Made by a program: the position numbers and the translations under genes
Assembly: GCF_007751715.1 (NCBI RefSeq)
Contig: NZ_CP036292.1
Location: forward strand, 2,418,001 to 2,482,000
Direction of reading: 5' to 3'
DNA length: 64,000 nucleotides
Source: Rosistilla oblonga
Lineage (GTDB): Bacteria; Planctomycetota; Planctomycetia; Pirellulales; Pirellulaceae
Shown here: positions 35,093-44,842 of the stretch, one piece after another
Numbering within the stretch: position 1 is the stretch's first letter
Layout of the letters: each line of letters begins with the position of its first letter
Notes under the pieces: model-generated
The model's input: only the letters and a program-made list of their open reading frames with translations
Database searches by the model: none
What the model was told of the DNA's origin: nothing

Positions 35093-35917
35093 GTTGCGAC
35101 GCTCGTAACCGCGGGGCTGCCTAGTCGCAAAGCGACGGCATGCAAAAGCCTGGGACTCGCGTCCTGTCAGTTATACGTAAGTCATGGTGAGTTATCGCGA
35201 CCGAACGCTTGCCAGGCCAGTGGGAAGTCTTTCGTTCGTCGCAGACCGTTCCACATCGCATTCATCCGAGTCAGGGCCGCAGGCTCGACCGTTTGCATAG
35301 CCCAGGCCATCGGCCTGGGTTCTAGCGGCGATGATTGACATGGTTGGGCTGTAGGCCCGGTCGATTGTCACCACCCACCCCGGGACGTTGCCCCTTCGCC
35401 TGTTGTGAAATGAAACCGGGCGCCGTCGGCTGATACCCAGCCCTGCAGGCTGGGCTATGCAAATTGCTGGACCTTCGGCCCGCGCCAGGCGTGCCAGGAA
35501 TGTGCCTGTCCCTTTCGCCCCTGCACTTCGCGGCCAGAGCGTTGAGTTGGTCTTTGCCGACGACAAAGGTAATCGCTGGCCCGCAACCTGTTCCGCCTCG
35601 ACAAGCTCCAGCAAAGTGAAAAAAACTCAACAAAAGCCACACCCTGAAAACCGGACAACCTCGTTGCCGGGCGGGTGAAGTTGAGTTGTTGCTACCGCAA
35701 TTATTCACCCTCCCCAAACGCAGTTTGCGGGGGAGGGTCGAACCAGCGCAGCGAGGTTCTGGGAGGGGCGTCACGCGGTGATTGATCGTGCGGTATGCCC
35801 TCCCCGAAAAACTTGCTAAACGCACGTTTTTCGACCCTCCCGGCGTTGCCGGGCGGGTGTAGGTTGGCGGTTGTGGCGAATGCGAATCGACGGATTGTAA
35901 AACTCTGCCGCCGGCGA
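35093..35917. other. Intergenic region with planctomycete-type palindromic repeats
   Basis: About 825 bases without a supportable gene. It holds a small hairpin after the fusion gene (around GTCGCAAAGCGAC near 35125), and between 35705 and 35865 two related CCCTCCCC-type elements, one with a GAAAAAC/GTTTTTC stem. These look like dispersed intergenic repeat elements. The region ends at the degenerate metG 3' fragment. Confidence 0.55.
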
Positions 35918-36060
35918 TCAGTGGACGCGTTGGCCGGGGAGAGCTCCTTCGTCGACGCCGAGCACAAAGACTTCGACGCCGCCGGGACCTGCCGCTGTGG
36001 CCATGCCTTCGCTATGGGCGAACCGCATCATGCGCGGCTTGAAGTTAGTCACCAGGTACA
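35918..36060 (-). pseudogene. Detached duplicate of the metG 3' end
   Basis: About 130-140 bases closely match the 3' end of metG (39053-39190), with only two differences in the first 62 bases and more further in. Translated on the minus strand it reads [20 protein letters not shown] and ends [10 protein letters not shown] before a TGA stop, against the same segment and end in MetG. Upstream (36061-36127) the frame continues with unrelated sequence. It is therefore only the tail of the MetG tRNA-binding domain and not functional. Confidence 0.85.
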
Positions 36061-36142
36061 AGATCAAGATTCCGATACGGAACAGCTCGATGAGCCGTTG
36101 CCGTATCGGAAATGCTTGATGAGTCAAACCGGACGGTTGGAA

Positions 36143-37690
36143 CTAGTGTCCGCCGCCAGCTTCTGACAGCTTCTTCATCACGTCGTCGAGATTAAAGCTG
36201 GCCGGTGGTTGCCGTGGTGGATACTCCTTGAATGTCTTCAAAAAGTTAGCTGCATATTGCTGTGCAGGAACGATCAAGAAGGCATGACGCAGCAACCAGT
36301 CGTAATAGGTGTTGGAGGTGATGTCGGCTTGTTCAAATGGATCGGCACGGAGGTCGAACATCTTTGGCAGGCGAAGCGGTGTAAACGGTTCGGCCCAAAT
36401 CCTCAACGTTCCCTGGGCCCGTTGCTCCAGAAAGACGAGCTTCCAGTTTGCAAAGCGAATGCCAACCAATTGAGTGTCATCGTTGAAGTAGAAGAACGAT
36501 TCTCGCGGCGACTTCTCCTCCTTGCCCGTCAGGTAGGGCAAGAGGTTATAGCCATCCAGATGAACCTTGAAGGTTTTGTCATTTGCTTTGTAGCCCTTCA
36601 GCAACTTCTCTTTAACTTTTGGTTCGCCCGCAGCGGCGACAAACGTTGGCAGCCAATCGAGTCCGCTGACGATTTCATTTGAAACCGAGCCAGGCTTGAT
36701 GTTGCCAGGCCAGCGGATAACACACGGCACACGAAATGCGCCTTCCCAGTTCGTCTCCTTTTCGCTCCGGAAAGGGCTAATCCCGGCGTCGGGCCAGCTG
36801 TTCTTGTGAGGACCATTATCCGTTGTATACACGACGATCGTGTTGTCGGTAATTCCGAGGTCATCGAGCCCCTTGAGCAGTTTTCCGACATGCCCATCGT
36901 GTTCTACCATTCCGTCGGCGTATTCGGTGCGAGCCGTCAGCCCCGGTTTATCGCGTCGATCTTCTTGGACGTGCGTGTAGAGGTGCATGCGTGTCGAGTT
37001 GTACCAGCAGAAGAAAGGCTTCTTTGCCTTGACTTGGCGATCCATGAAGTCGACGGCAGCATCGGTCGTTTCATCGTCGATCGATTCCATACGCTTCTTG
37101 GTAAGCGGCCCCGTATCCTCGATTTTGCCATCGGCAAAACTATGGATCACCCCGCGAGGACCATAACGTTTTTGGAACTCAGGATTGCGGGGATAGTTGC
37201 GGTTTTCCGGTTCTTCCTCCGCATTCAGATGATAAAGGTTTCCGAAAAATTCATCGAAACCGTGATTGGTCGGAAGGAACTTGTCCAAATCACCGAGGTG
37301 ATTTTTGCCGAACTGCCCCGTCGAATAACCGTGCGGCTTGAGCAATTCCGCAATCGTCGGATCCTCTGCCTGCAGGCCTACGTCGGAACCAGGAAGGCCA
37401 ACCTTGGAGAGCCCAGTGCGGTAGGTGCACTGCCCGGTGATGAACGTCGATCGTCCCGCGGTGCAACTTTGTTCAGCATAATAATCGGTGAACATCATGC
37501 CTTCTTTGGCAATTCGATCGATGTGCGGGGTACGATATCCAACGATCCCGTGCGAATATGCAGAGATCTGGGTCTGCCCGATGTCATCCGCCATGATGAC
37601 CAAGATGTTGGGCCGATCCTGCGCGAAGATCGGACTGACGAATAGTGTTAACAACACATAAAGCGTTGCTGTGCGAACGGGGTAGAACAT
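36143..37690 (-). CDS. Secreted type I (formylglycine) sulfatase
   Basis: 515 residues from the ATG at 37690, which has an AGGAG upstream and starts a signal peptide (MFYPVRTATLYVLLTLFVSP...A). Metal-binding start DRPNILVIMADDIGQ; the sulfatase signature C-T-A-G-R is present (QSCTAGRSTFITGQ) with Cys76 as the residue matured to formylglycine. FGKNHLGD provides the Lys/His pair and YTTDNGPHKNSWPD the second metal site and substrate Lys. Planctomycetes use many such enzymes on sulfated algal polysaccharides; substrate here is unknown. It is divergent from an AraC-type regulator that may control it. The C-terminus IFDLxxDPFEQAD-type region is complete. Confidence 0.92.
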   Translation of the reverse strand: MFYPVRTATLYVLLTLFVSPIFAQDRPNILVIMADDIGQTQISAYSHGIVGYRTPHIDRIAKEGMMFTDYYAEQSCTAGRSTFITGQCTYRTGLSKVGLPGSDVGLQAEDPTIAELLKPHGYSTGQFGKNHLGDLDKFLPTNHGFDEFFGNLYHLNAEEEPENRNYPRNPEFQKRYGPRGVIHSFADGKIEDTGPLTKKRMESIDDETTDAAVDFMDRQVKAKKPFFCWYNSTRMHLYTHVQEDRRDKPGLTARTEYADGMVEHDGHVGKLLKGLDDLGITDNTIVVYTTDNGPHKNSWPDAGISPFRSEKETNWEGAFRVPCVIRWPGNIKPGSVSNEIVSGLDWLPTFVAAAGEPKVKEKLLKGYKANDKTFKVHLDGYNLLPYLTGKEEKSPRESFFYFNDDTQLVGIRFANWKLVFLEQRAQGTLRIWAEPFTPLRLPKMFDLRADPFEQADITSNTYYDWLLRHAFLIVPAQQYAANFLKTFKEYPPRQPPASFNLDDVMKKLSEAGGGH

Positions 37691-37935
37691 ACCTGCAGTT
37701 CTCCTAGCTGTTGTGGAGGTAAAAGAGTCGCGCGCCGATCGATCTTTGTCGCGAAGAGATAGAGACCGCATTAGGAAACGCGCAACGGAACAGAGCCACG
37801 GCGTGATGTAGCGTTATTCACGCCCGTAGCTTTGTGGCAACGGCAACACGCCACCCCAGCTATGATACGATCCGGTATAGCCGGGTCAATCAAACCGGTG
37901 CGCTCATATGAGCCAACGGCAACCTAAACTTTGTA
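37691..37935. promoter_or_regulatory. Divergent promoter region of sulfatase and AraC regulator
   Basis: About 245 bases between divergently transcribed genes. AraC-type regulators often bind such shared regions; no defined operator can be read by eye. The stretch 37858-37880 (TATGATACGATCCGGTATAG) is AT-richer than its surroundings and could contain promoter elements. Confidence 0.4.
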
Positions 37936-37947
37936 TTGATAGACACA

Positions 37948-38952
37948 GTGAAAATTGAACTCTTTGACGCCAGGGCACTACATCCACTGGTGAGGTACCT
38001 AGAACAGAACGGTGCCGATTCGCAATCGGTTCTCGATACCGTACGGATACCTCAGCAGATAATCGTCGAAGGCGGATGGGTTTCCAAAAAGCAAGCCTAC
38101 GACTTTGCGTTGGAAGTGGTCCGCCATGCTGGCACCGAAGAAGCAGTTTTTGCCGCCTACCAGGATTTCGACCTTAGCGACCTGGGCCCAATCGCAACTG
38201 CAATGCAATCGTGCAAGACGGTCAAAGATGCGTTGGAGACCGCAGCTCGGTTAGGTGCTATCGCGTATGAAGGAAGCAGCTACTTTCTCCAAGTGCGTGG
38301 CGACGTCACGTGGTTTTGTTTCAGCGAAACGCAATTCATATCGAACGGTCAACAGTACGTCGATGATTTGACCGTCACGATCTTTTGGCATTTGATCCAG
38401 AGCGCAACCAACCAGAACTGGCAACCCGATCAAATCATCTTTTCGGGAAGGGCGCAGGACAGACATCGAGCGATGCTTCCGTTGCAAGAATGTGCAACGG
38501 TCCCAAGAAGCAGCTTCTCGGGACTCGCATTTCCAACCGATTTCCTACGGCAGCGCGTGGCATGGAGCCCACCAGCAGTTGCGTTGGATGAAAGCAGCGC
38601 CTGGCGTTTTGGGCCCGACGGCAGCGTGGCGATCGTCGAAACACTGCACAGGGTGCTAGAGTCCCAGTTTCGGATGGACAATCTCCCGACACTTTACCAA
38701 CTGGCTCGAGTGTGTGGATGTAGCCCAACGACCTTAAAAAACATGCTCCGCAGCTCGGGCACAACCTATACCAATGTTCTCGATCGTTTGCGTTTCGACA
38801 GCGCCTGCGATCTGCTTGCCGTGCCGCAGGCTTCGATCCGCGAAATCGCCCATGAACTTGGTTACTCCACGACAAGTAACTTTGTTAGAAGTTTTCGTCG
38901 CATGACCAACATGACTCCCGGACAGTACCGTCGTCGGGAGTTCGATCTCTAA
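37948..38952 (+). CDS. AraC-family transcriptional regulator
   Basis: 334 residues from GTG 37948 (a TTG at 37936 would add four). N-terminal 190 residues match the 'arabinose-binding domain of AraC-type' proteins of the OruR/ArgR-like group: ALHPLVRYLEQNGADSQSVL and DFALEVVRHAGTEEAVFAAY. The C-terminal HTH_18 domain carries two helix-turn-helix units, LPTLYQLARVCGCSPTTLKN and ASIREIAHELGYSTTSNFVR, followed by SFRRMTNMTPGQYRR, the family signature. Likely a local regulator of the divergent sulfatase gene. Confidence 0.88.
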   Translation: MKIELFDARALHPLVRYLEQNGADSQSVLDTVRIPQQIIVEGGWVSKKQAYDFALEVVRHAGTEEAVFAAYQDFDLSDLGPIATAMQSCKTVKDALETAARLGAIAYEGSSYFLQVRGDVTWFCFSETQFISNGQQYVDDLTVTIFWHLIQSATNQNWQPDQIIFSGRAQDRHRAMLPLQECATVPRSSFSGLAFPTDFLRQRVAWSPPAVALDESSAWRFGPDGSVAIVETLHRVLESQFRMDNLPTLYQLARVCGCSPTTLKNMLRSSGTTYTNVLDRLRFDSACDLLAVPQASIREIAHELGYSTTSNFVRSFRRMTNMTPGQYRRREFDL

Positions 38953-39052
38953 ATGCATCGGGCGATCGGGAGCGTTTGAGCGCATCGTCGCTGGTGAAAG
39001 TTATGCACCGTCGCCGACGATTCGCGACGCGTATTCACAATATGCACCACTT

Positions 39053-41098
39053 TTAGTGGACGCGCTGGCCGGGGAGAGCTCCTTCGTCGACGCCGAGCAC
39101 AAAGACTTCGGCGCCGCCGGGACCAGCGGCGGTGACCATTCCTTCGCTGAGTCCAAACCGCATCTTGCGCGGCTTCAAGTTGGCGACCATCACGACCAAT
39201 CGGCCAACCAGTTGCTCGGGCGTGTAAGCCGCTTTGATGCCAGCGAAGACGCTGCGAGTCTCGTCGCCGCCCAGGCTGAGGGTCAGGTGCAGCAGCTTGT
39301 TTGCCTCAGGCACCTGTTCGGCTTTGATCACGCGAGCGACCCGCAGATCGACTTTGGCGAAGTCGTCGATCGTGATCTCGTCGGCCAGCGGTTCGTCCTT
39401 CAGCGGTTGATCGCTGTCGTTCCATTGGTTCGCGGCGGGGGCTTCGGATTCGGTTGCGGCGGATTCGTCTTTGCTCTCGTCGATCATTTTTTGCAGGTCC
39501 TTAACTTCGATACGTTTTAACATGTGTTTGAACTTCGCCACCGGAGTTCCCAGCAGCGGCGATTGGCTCTGCTGCCAACCGGTGATCGGATCGCCCAACA
39601 GTTCGCCACACTTCTCGGCCAGCGATGGCAAGACGGGCGCCAGGTAGACGCACAGTTGACGGAACAGGTTCAGTCCGACGGTGCAGACGTCGCGCAGTTC
39701 GGCTTCCCGCGCGGGATCCTTTTTCATCTCCCACGGCTTGGCGTGTTCGACATATGGATTGGCGCGATCGGCCAGTTCCAAGATCAATCGCATCGCCTTG
39801 CTGTAGTCGCACGCTTCGTACGCCGCGGCAATCTCGTCTCCCGCATCGGCCGCCTGTTGGAACAGACCGCCATCGTCGGGATAAGCTTCCGACAGGCCCA
39901 GTTGATGCGCGAACTTGGCGACTCGCGACGCAAGGTTGACAACTTTGCCGACCAGATCCGAATTCACCTTCTCAGCAAACTCTTCCAACCCCAGGTCGAG
40001 GTCTTCGACGCGCGAGGTCAGCTTCGATGCGTAGAAGTAACGCAGGTAGGTCGGATCAAAATGTTCCAGGTACTTTTCGGCCGAGACCAACGTCCCGACA
40101 CTCTTGCTCATCTTATGGCCGTCGACCGTCAAGAAGCCATGGATATGAACCTTCGTCGGCAGCGTGAAGCCAGCCGTCTTGAGCATCCCCGGCCAGAAGA
40201 GCGTATGGAAATAGGTGATGTCTTTGCCGATGAAGTGGTGGATCTCGGTGTTCGGGTTCTGCCACCAATCCTCCAGCTTTTCGCCGTTGGCGTTGCACCA
40301 TTGCTGGGTGCTGGCGACGTAGCCGATCGGCGCGTCGAACCAGACGTACCAGTAATTGCCGGGGCTGTCGGGGATCTCGAATCCGAAATAGGGAGCGGGT
40401 CGAGAGATGTCCCAGTCGCGAAGGGCATCGCTGAGGAAGTGGCCTAACAAGTAGTTCGCCGTCTCGCTCTGCAACGCTCCCGATTCCTTGACCCACTCGG
40501 CTAGGAAGCTGTGCAGTTGTTCCAGTTCGACAAACAGATGGGTCGCTTCGCGCAGCTCCGGTGCCGCACCGCTGAGCGTGCTGACGGGATCGATCAGATC
40601 GGCGGGGCTGTAGGTGTGCCCGCAGGCCGAACAATTGTCGCCCGGCTGGTTGGTGGCATTGCACTTGGGGCAGGTGCCACGAACAAACCGATCGGCCAAA
40701 AACGTCTGCTCTTGCGGATCGAACAACTGCTGAACCGGACGCTCGACGATCAGGTTGGCATCTCGCATCGCTTGCCAGAACCGACCGCACAGCTGACGAT
40801 TTTCCTCGCTGTTGGTGCTGCCGTAATGATCGAATTGGACATCGAAGCCGGCGAAGTCGCGTTGGTGCGATTCCTGCATCGCCGCGATCAATTCCTCTTC
40901 GCTGCGGCCTTCGCGACGGGCTCGCATCATGATCGCGGTGCCGTGCGTATCGTCGGCACAGACGTAGATGCAGCGGTTGCCGCGAAGCTTCTGGAAACGG
41001 GTCCAGATGTCGGTTTGGATGTATTCGACCAAATGCCCGATGTGAATCGGCCCGTTGGCGTACGGCAAGGCGGCGGTGACCAGGATCTGTCGCGTCAT
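39053..41098 (-). CDS. metG: Methionyl-tRNA synthetase
   Basis: 681 residues from the ATG at 41098 ([19 protein letters not shown]). Class I signature motifs: HIGH as PIHIGHL and KMSKS as [11 protein letters not shown]. The CP/zinc domain has [18 protein letters not shown], the four-Cys type. A linker rich in Glu/Ala precedes a C-terminal EMAP/Trbp111 tRNA-binding domain ([20 protein letters not shown] ... [10 protein letters not shown]), which supports dimerisation and tRNA binding. A longer frame reaches 41230, but the added residues are unlike the family. The last 130 bases are duplicated at 35918-36060. Confidence 0.97.
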   Translation of the reverse strand: MTRQILVTAALPYANGPIHIGHLVEYIQTDIWTRFQKLRGNRCIYVCADDTHGTAIMMRARREGRSEEELIAAMQESHQRDFAGFDVQFDHYGSTNSEENRQLCGRFWQAMRDANLIVERPVQQLFDPQEQTFLADRFVRGTCPKCNATNQPGDNCSACGHTYSPADLIDPVSTLSGAAPELREATHLFVELEQLHSFLAEWVKESGALQSETANYLLGHFLSDALRDWDISRPAPYFGFEIPDSPGNYWYVWFDAPIGYVASTQQWCNANGEKLEDWWQNPNTEIHHFIGKDITYFHTLFWPGMLKTAGFTLPTKVHIHGFLTVDGHKMSKSVGTLVSAEKYLEHFDPTYLRYFYASKLTSRVEDLDLGLEEFAEKVNSDLVGKVVNLASRVAKFAHQLGLSEAYPDDGGLFQQAADAGDEIAAAYEACDYSKAMRLILELADRANPYVEHAKPWEMKKDPAREAELRDVCTVGLNLFRQLCVYLAPVLPSLAEKCGELLGDPITGWQQSQSPLLGTPVAKFKHMLKRIEVKDLQKMIDESKDESAATESEAPAANQWNDSDQPLKDEPLADEITIDDFAKVDLRVARVIKAEQVPEANKLLHLTLSLGGDETRSVFAGIKAAYTPEQLVGRLVVMVANLKPRKMRFGLSEGMVTAAGPGGAEVFVLGVDEGALPGQRVH

Positions 41099-41200
41099 TT
41101 TAAGTTCAAGTGCAGTTTGCTGGCGAAATGGATGGCGAACAACCATAGAGGCCAGCATTGTAAAGAAAAGCTGCACGACGCGAAGGGCCTGGGGTGAGGT

Positions 41201-41238
41201 CGCGTGATTTGCGGGGCGATTCCGCTGCAAATCACGCG
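41201..41238 (-). terminator. Terminator-like hairpin
   Basis: A perfect 12-bp inverted repeat (CGCGTGATTTGC at 41201-41212 and its complement at 41227-41238) with a 14-nt loop. It lies between the stop codon of the secreted acidic protein gene and metG, both on the minus strand, so it would end the sigma-factor operon transcript. There is no T-run. Confidence 0.5.
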
Positions 41239-41266
41239 GTTCCTCGAGTTCTTCCCGGCCGTGGGC

Positions 41267-42109
41267 CTACAGTTCGGCCTGCTTCTTGATCGCAGCGACC
41301 TCGGTTTCCAGTTTGTCCAGCCGATTCAGAATGCGATCGATTTTCTCGTGCATCGTCTTTTGCTCGGCTGCAATCGCTTTAGCGGCGGCTGGCAATCGGA
41401 CCTGCTGTTGAGCTCGGTTTCGCAGCGTTTGCACCTGTTTTTCGATCCGCTGCTTCGCTTTCATCAGTTCGACAGCGACATCGGCCGGAATTTCCACTCC
41501 CGATTCGATGATCGCTTGTTCGATCGATTTCGCCAGTTCCTGACCGGCGGGGGCGAGTTCTTCGAAGTCGAAGTTGAACTCCTTGCCATCGGGACCGATC
41601 ACCTGGATCTCTCCTTCGACTCCCGCATCCGAAGTGATGCTCTTGCCGATCAACGTGCTGATCGTGACCGGCAACGCGTCGAGTTCCTCCAGGATTCCAT
41701 CGTTCCCCAGTTTCATAATCTTGCTGAGATTCAAAACGCGGCGACGCTTGATGCCACGACGCGGCGAATCGCCATCGCTCTCTTCGCTCTCTGCCGATTC
41801 GGCGCCGGGTAGGTCGCTGACATCGACCTGGCCACCGGGACCGACGTGGATCACTTTGCCGAAGCTGCGAACGACGATCGTCGTCTCGCCATCCTTCGAT
41901 TCGACCTTCACCTGCGTTCCAGGCTTCCGCGCCTCAACGTCGGCCGATTCGGCCTCCGCATCAGCCAGCGCGTCGGCATCGGAATCAGCTTCGGCGGCAG
42001 GTGCCGGAGGAGCGGGAATCGCTGGCGCCGCACCATCATCGGCGTTTGCAGTGGGAAGCGTTGCCGAAAACAGCAAGGCGGCGATCGTCAAAGAGTACAT
42101 CGATTTCAT
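41267..42109 (-). CDS. Secreted acidic protein of unknown function
   Basis: 280 residues from the ATG at 42109, which has GGGAG upstream and starts a signal peptide (MKSMYSLTIAALLFSATLPTANA). After an Ala/Glu/Asp/Pro-rich linker there is a KPGTQVKVESKDGETTIVV strand segment, a basic patch (RRGIKRRR) and a C-terminal helical region with coiled-coil character (KTMHEKIDRILNRLDKLETE). No recognised domain. It follows the sigma and anti-sigma genes on the same strand after a 130-nt gap and may be an envelope protein of the same regulon. Confidence 0.65.
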   Translation of the reverse strand: MKSMYSLTIAALLFSATLPTANADDGAAPAIPAPPAPAAEADSDADALADAEAESADVEARKPGTQVKVESKDGETTIVVRSFGKVIHVGPGGQVDVSDLPGAESAESEESDGDSPRRGIKRRRVLNLSKIMKLGNDGILEELDALPVTISTLIGKSITSDAGVEGEIQVIGPDGKEFNFDFEELAPAGQELAKSIEQAIIESGVEIPADVAVELMKAKQRIEKQVQTLRNRAQQQVRLPAAAKAIAAEQKTMHEKIDRILNRLDKLETEVAAIKKQAEL

Positions 42110-42239
42110 TTCAATTCTCCCAAGGAAGTTGGATAGCACATTCAATTCGGCAAAGCGTGGTCGCGGTCGGAGCGCAGCGTCCCACCGGGAGACCACGCCG
42201 CAAGCGTTGGTTCATTCGAGTTCAGAGGCTGCACCGCAG

Positions 42240-42977
42240 CTACGGCTTGACGTAACGCAGGTTTGCGTTGTGTGTCGGTACGGCGTATTGCTCGCCGTCG
42301 TCGGTGCTGAAGACATAGATCAGCGGCTCTTCTTCGACTTCCCAGCCATCGCTGCGGAGCTTCGATTTGGCTTGGTCGCTGAAGATCGGCTCGCGTTGGG
42401 CACCGCGGAACAGTTCGGCAAGCAAGCTTCCCAATTGGCGAGCGGCTTGGTTTTCGGGAGTCTCCGAAAGATCGGCCTCCGCCTCCGGAGGCAGTTCCAC
42501 AAAGCGTGGATCATGTTTGGGGCTGCCCCCAGGATCAGCGGGACCGCCGTCCTGCTGCAGCGCGATCTGCGAGTTGCCGCCGGTCTGTGGTGGGGCCTGT
42601 GCTGGTGCGATCGCTTCTGTCGCTGCCGGTTGCGATTCGGCGAGCTTGTCGTTCATCGCGTCGCCGCGGCCGATCGCTCCCAAAAAGTAGCCGCCGACGG
42701 CGACCGCTGCGATCGCCGCCGCTATGGCAAACGTCACACCGTGGGACTTCGCCTGCGGCGGATGCGGGGCGACTTGAGCGGCGGGCGTCGGTTGGCTTTC
42801 GGGAAACGAAAACTGAGCCAACGCGTCGCTGATCCGGCGGTGTTCGACCAGCGCCAACGCGGCAGCTCGGTAGCGAGTCGGTTCGATTTCGCAGCGAGCC
42901 AGAAAATCGTTCTCCTGGGCAACACTCATTTCACCGGCGGCGAAGCGTTCCAAAGTTTGTTCGTGTTCGGGATTCAT
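42240..42977 (-). CDS. Membrane anti-sigma-factor-like protein
   Basis: 245 residues. Residues 1-70 form a helical cytoplasmic domain (MNPEHEQTLERFAAGEM ...) like anti-sigma N-terminal domains but without the His/Cys zinc motif. A single membrane segment (VTFAIAAAIAAVAVGGYFLGAI) lies at about 82-104, followed by a Pro/Gln/Ala-rich extracytoplasmic region ending in a compact segment (EEEPLIYVFSTDDGEQYAVP). Its start overlaps the stop of the ECF sigma gene by 4 bp (ATGA), the usual arrangement of a sigma/anti-sigma pair. Confidence 0.75.
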   Translation of the reverse strand: MNPEHEQTLERFAAGEMSVAQENDFLARCEIEPTRYRAAALALVEHRRISDALAQFSFPESQPTPAAQVAPHPPQAKSHGVTFAIAAAIAAVAVGGYFLGAIGRGDAMNDKLAESQPAATEAIAPAQAPPQTGGNSQIALQQDGGPADPGGSPKHDPRFVELPPEAEADLSETPENQAARQLGSLLAELFRGAQREPIFSDQAKSKLRSDGWEVEEEPLIYVFSTDDGEQYAVPTHNANLRYVKP

Positions 42978-43501
42978 GACAGATCCTCTTGGTCGATTCC
43001 ACGCTGGGTCAACATTTGCCGCAGGCGTTTTTTCGCTTGGGCGACTCGGTATTGAACGACATGCTCGGCGACGCCCAGTCGCTGAGCCAATTGCGGGTAA
43101 GTCAATTTCTCGACGAACTTCGCCAGCAGCACGCCGCGGACGTCGGGTTCCATCTCGTGCAACACCTGGCGGACCAGATCGCGTCGTTCCTGGTCCATCA
43201 ACCAGAAGATCGGATCGTTTGCGGCGGGGCTGTCGGGCGACTGATGGGCGTAGTCTTTGTTCAAACGATCGCGACGCATCGCCGTGCGGTTGGCCAATGC
43301 GGACTGCCGGATGGCGATCTTGCACAACCAAGGAGCGAGCGAACTGTCGTCGCGCGGCCGATGATCACTCTTCGCGATCGCCAGCAGAACCTCCGAATAA
43401 ACATCCTCGACGGCACTCGCTAGCGTGGTCCTCGCCTGGATCACCCGCAGCAGCCAAGGGCGATGCCGGTCCAGCAGTTCGTGGATCTCGTCGGCGATCA
43501 T
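42974..43501 (-). CDS. ECF-type sigma-70 factor
   Basis: 175 residues from the ATG at 43501. Region 2 shows SAVEDVYSEVLLAIAKSD and SSLAPWLCKIAIRQSALANR; region 4 shows LTYPQLAQRLGVAEHVVQYRVAQAKKRL, the helix-turn-helix that binds the -35 element. Small size and lack of regions 1 and 3 fit the extracytoplasmic-function class. A longer open frame back to 43690 has unlikely composition. It is translationally coupled to the anti-sigma-like gene and probably autoregulated. Confidence 0.9.
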   Translation of the reverse strand: MIADEIHELLDRHRPWLLRVIQARTTLASAVEDVYSEVLLAIAKSDHRPRDDSSLAPWLCKIAIRQSALANRTAMRRDRLNKDYAHQSPDSPAANDPIFWLMDQERRDLVRQVLHEMEPDVRGVLLAKFVEKLTYPQLAQRLGVAEHVVQYRVAQAKKRLRQMLTQRGIDQEDLS

Positions 43502-43884
43502 GCTCACGCGGTCTACCAGCAACAAAGGTGTGAAATCGGTCGGTTCACAGCGATTATTGCCGTCGCCGACAAACCTCAGACAAGAAATTGAAAAAAAGTT
43601 TCCCTTGCCTTTTCGCTTTCCACGTGGCGACAGGTCGATTAGAGGACTCAAACAAAGCCAGTGAGCCCGACTTAGGTGCTCCGATCGCAAGTCGCTCGAA
43701 ACGTCGTTCCTCCATTGACGTGTCGTCTGTGCGAGGAAGTTCAGCCCGGACGAAATTGCCGTGTCCCCTACGCATCACGTGGGGCTTGCGGCCGAATTTG
43801 CACCGTTCCCTGGTGTTGCGTGAAGGCCATTGGAAATGTCGAATTTCATGCTCCAGAGGCCGAAGATCAAAAACAGCTTTTCGG
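43502..43884. other. Intergenic region upstream of the ECF operon
   Basis: About 380 bases between the ECF sigma gene and the toxin gene, both on the minus strand. It includes the sigma-operon promoter. I see no gene, repeat or RNA here. Confidence 0.45.
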
Positions 43885-44196
43885 TCACTCCGCACTGCCG
43901 AGGTCGCGTTTGTCGAAGATTTGCGAACTGTGGAAAACGGCGAGGATATCGACCCGCCGCTCTGAAACGCGATAGATGATGCGGTAATTCCCTTGGAGCA
44001 CTTCACGCAAGTCTTCGCGTCCAATTTCGGGTACAACCTCACCGGAGAACGGGAATTGTTTCAGACGACCAACGGAATTTCGGAGTTTACGACCATAGGT
44101 CATCGCGGTTGCCGGAGCGTCACGCGCGATATGATCGCGCACCGAACGGAGATCTTCTCGCGATTGTCGCGTCCAGAAGATCTTATTGTTGGGCAT
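43885..44196 (-). CDS. ParE/RelE-superfamily toxin
   Basis: 103 residues. Typical plasmid-stabilisation toxin features: an N-terminal WTRQSREDLRSVRDHIARD helix pair, FPFSGEVVPEIGREDLREV and the strand pair NYRIIYRVSERRVDILAVFHSSQIF. ParE members poison gyrase and RelE members cut mRNA; the sequence is closer to ParE (long N-terminal helix hairpin, conserved Arg and no catalytic RelE set that I can see). It overlaps the antitoxin gene by 14 bp, in the order antitoxin-toxin. Confidence 0.88.
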   Translation of the reverse strand: MPNNKIFWTRQSREDLRSVRDHIARDAPATAMTYGRKLRNSVGRLKQFPFSGEVVPEIGREDLREVLQGNYRIIYRVSERRVDILAVFHSSQIFDKRDLGSAE

Positions 44197-44371
44197 CTTC
44201 CGCCTCTAGTTCATCCATGAAAGCGTCGTGCTCCATCACATCACCAGTATCGGCCTGGACAATTCCAAGTTCGATTTTGCGCAGAAGGTAGAGTCGATCG
44301 ATGACATCGTCGATCGAGACGTCATCGTCAAGATTTTGAATGAGCGATATCGCCTTTTCTTTCGAAGACAT
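44183..44371 (-). CDS. Antitoxin of the ParE-type pair
   Basis: 62 residues, acidic. The N-terminal SSKEKAISLIQNLDDDVSIDDVIDRLYLLRK helix region is shown only in part (SIDDVIDRLYLLRKIELG) and matches small antitoxins found next to ParE toxins; the C-terminus is highly acidic (DELEAEDAQQ), as expected for neutralising the basic toxin. It begins the two-gene operon, and the pair presumably represses its own promoter in the 44372-44450 region. Confidence 0.82.
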   Translation of the reverse strand: MSSKEKAISLIQNLDDDVSIDDVIDRLYLLRKIELGIVQADTGDVMEHDAFMDELEAEDAQQ

Positions 44372-44842
44372 TGAGTGTCCTTTGGTCTGCGTGAACGAAA
44401 TGAGTGACTCTGCGTACGCTAAATTGCACCAATTCGAACGCCCGTTTCAAAAGAGCGAAGGTGAGTCGAAGGGGTTTGCGTAAACAACATCTTGGGAGTC
44501 TCTTGAATTACGGAAAACGCCCCAGTTTAAAAGACGTACAAACCAACGGCCCAAGCAGCGGGAGATTTGAACTACGAAAAACCCGAATCGAAAGCGACGG
44601 TTTCGTGTCTTTTGTAGTTGATTCAGAAGTCCGCGCCAGCTGTGCACCCAAAGCCCAGCGGGCTGTGTACGACAACCCATCACATCTGCAGGTCGTCTGT
44701 TTTCTATCTACCCAAATTGTCGAGGGTTAAAGAGGCTCGGGCAAGTGCTTAGGGTTCAAAAATGGTTGCGCGCTCGCTTTTGCTTCGCTGCAGTTTATCA
44801 GCCACAGTGTGTTCGACTTGCTCTGCCGATTGGACACCAAGC
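44372..44842. other. Intergenic region, no gene seen
   Basis: About 470 bases holding the toxin-antitoxin promoter and the 3' flank of the adenylate-kinase-like gene. An open frame on the plus strand (44404-44730) has no recognisable domain and unlikely composition and is not called. Confidence 0.45.

Noticed and set aside
35918-36127. Small stand-alone gene encoding a tRNA-binding domain
   Set aside because: Only the last 45 residues match MetG and the preceding residues are unrelated; it is a duplicated 3' fragment.
44404-44730. 108-codon open frame near the toxin-antitoxin genes
   Set aside because: No recognisable domain, no ribosome site and Arg/Ser-rich composition.
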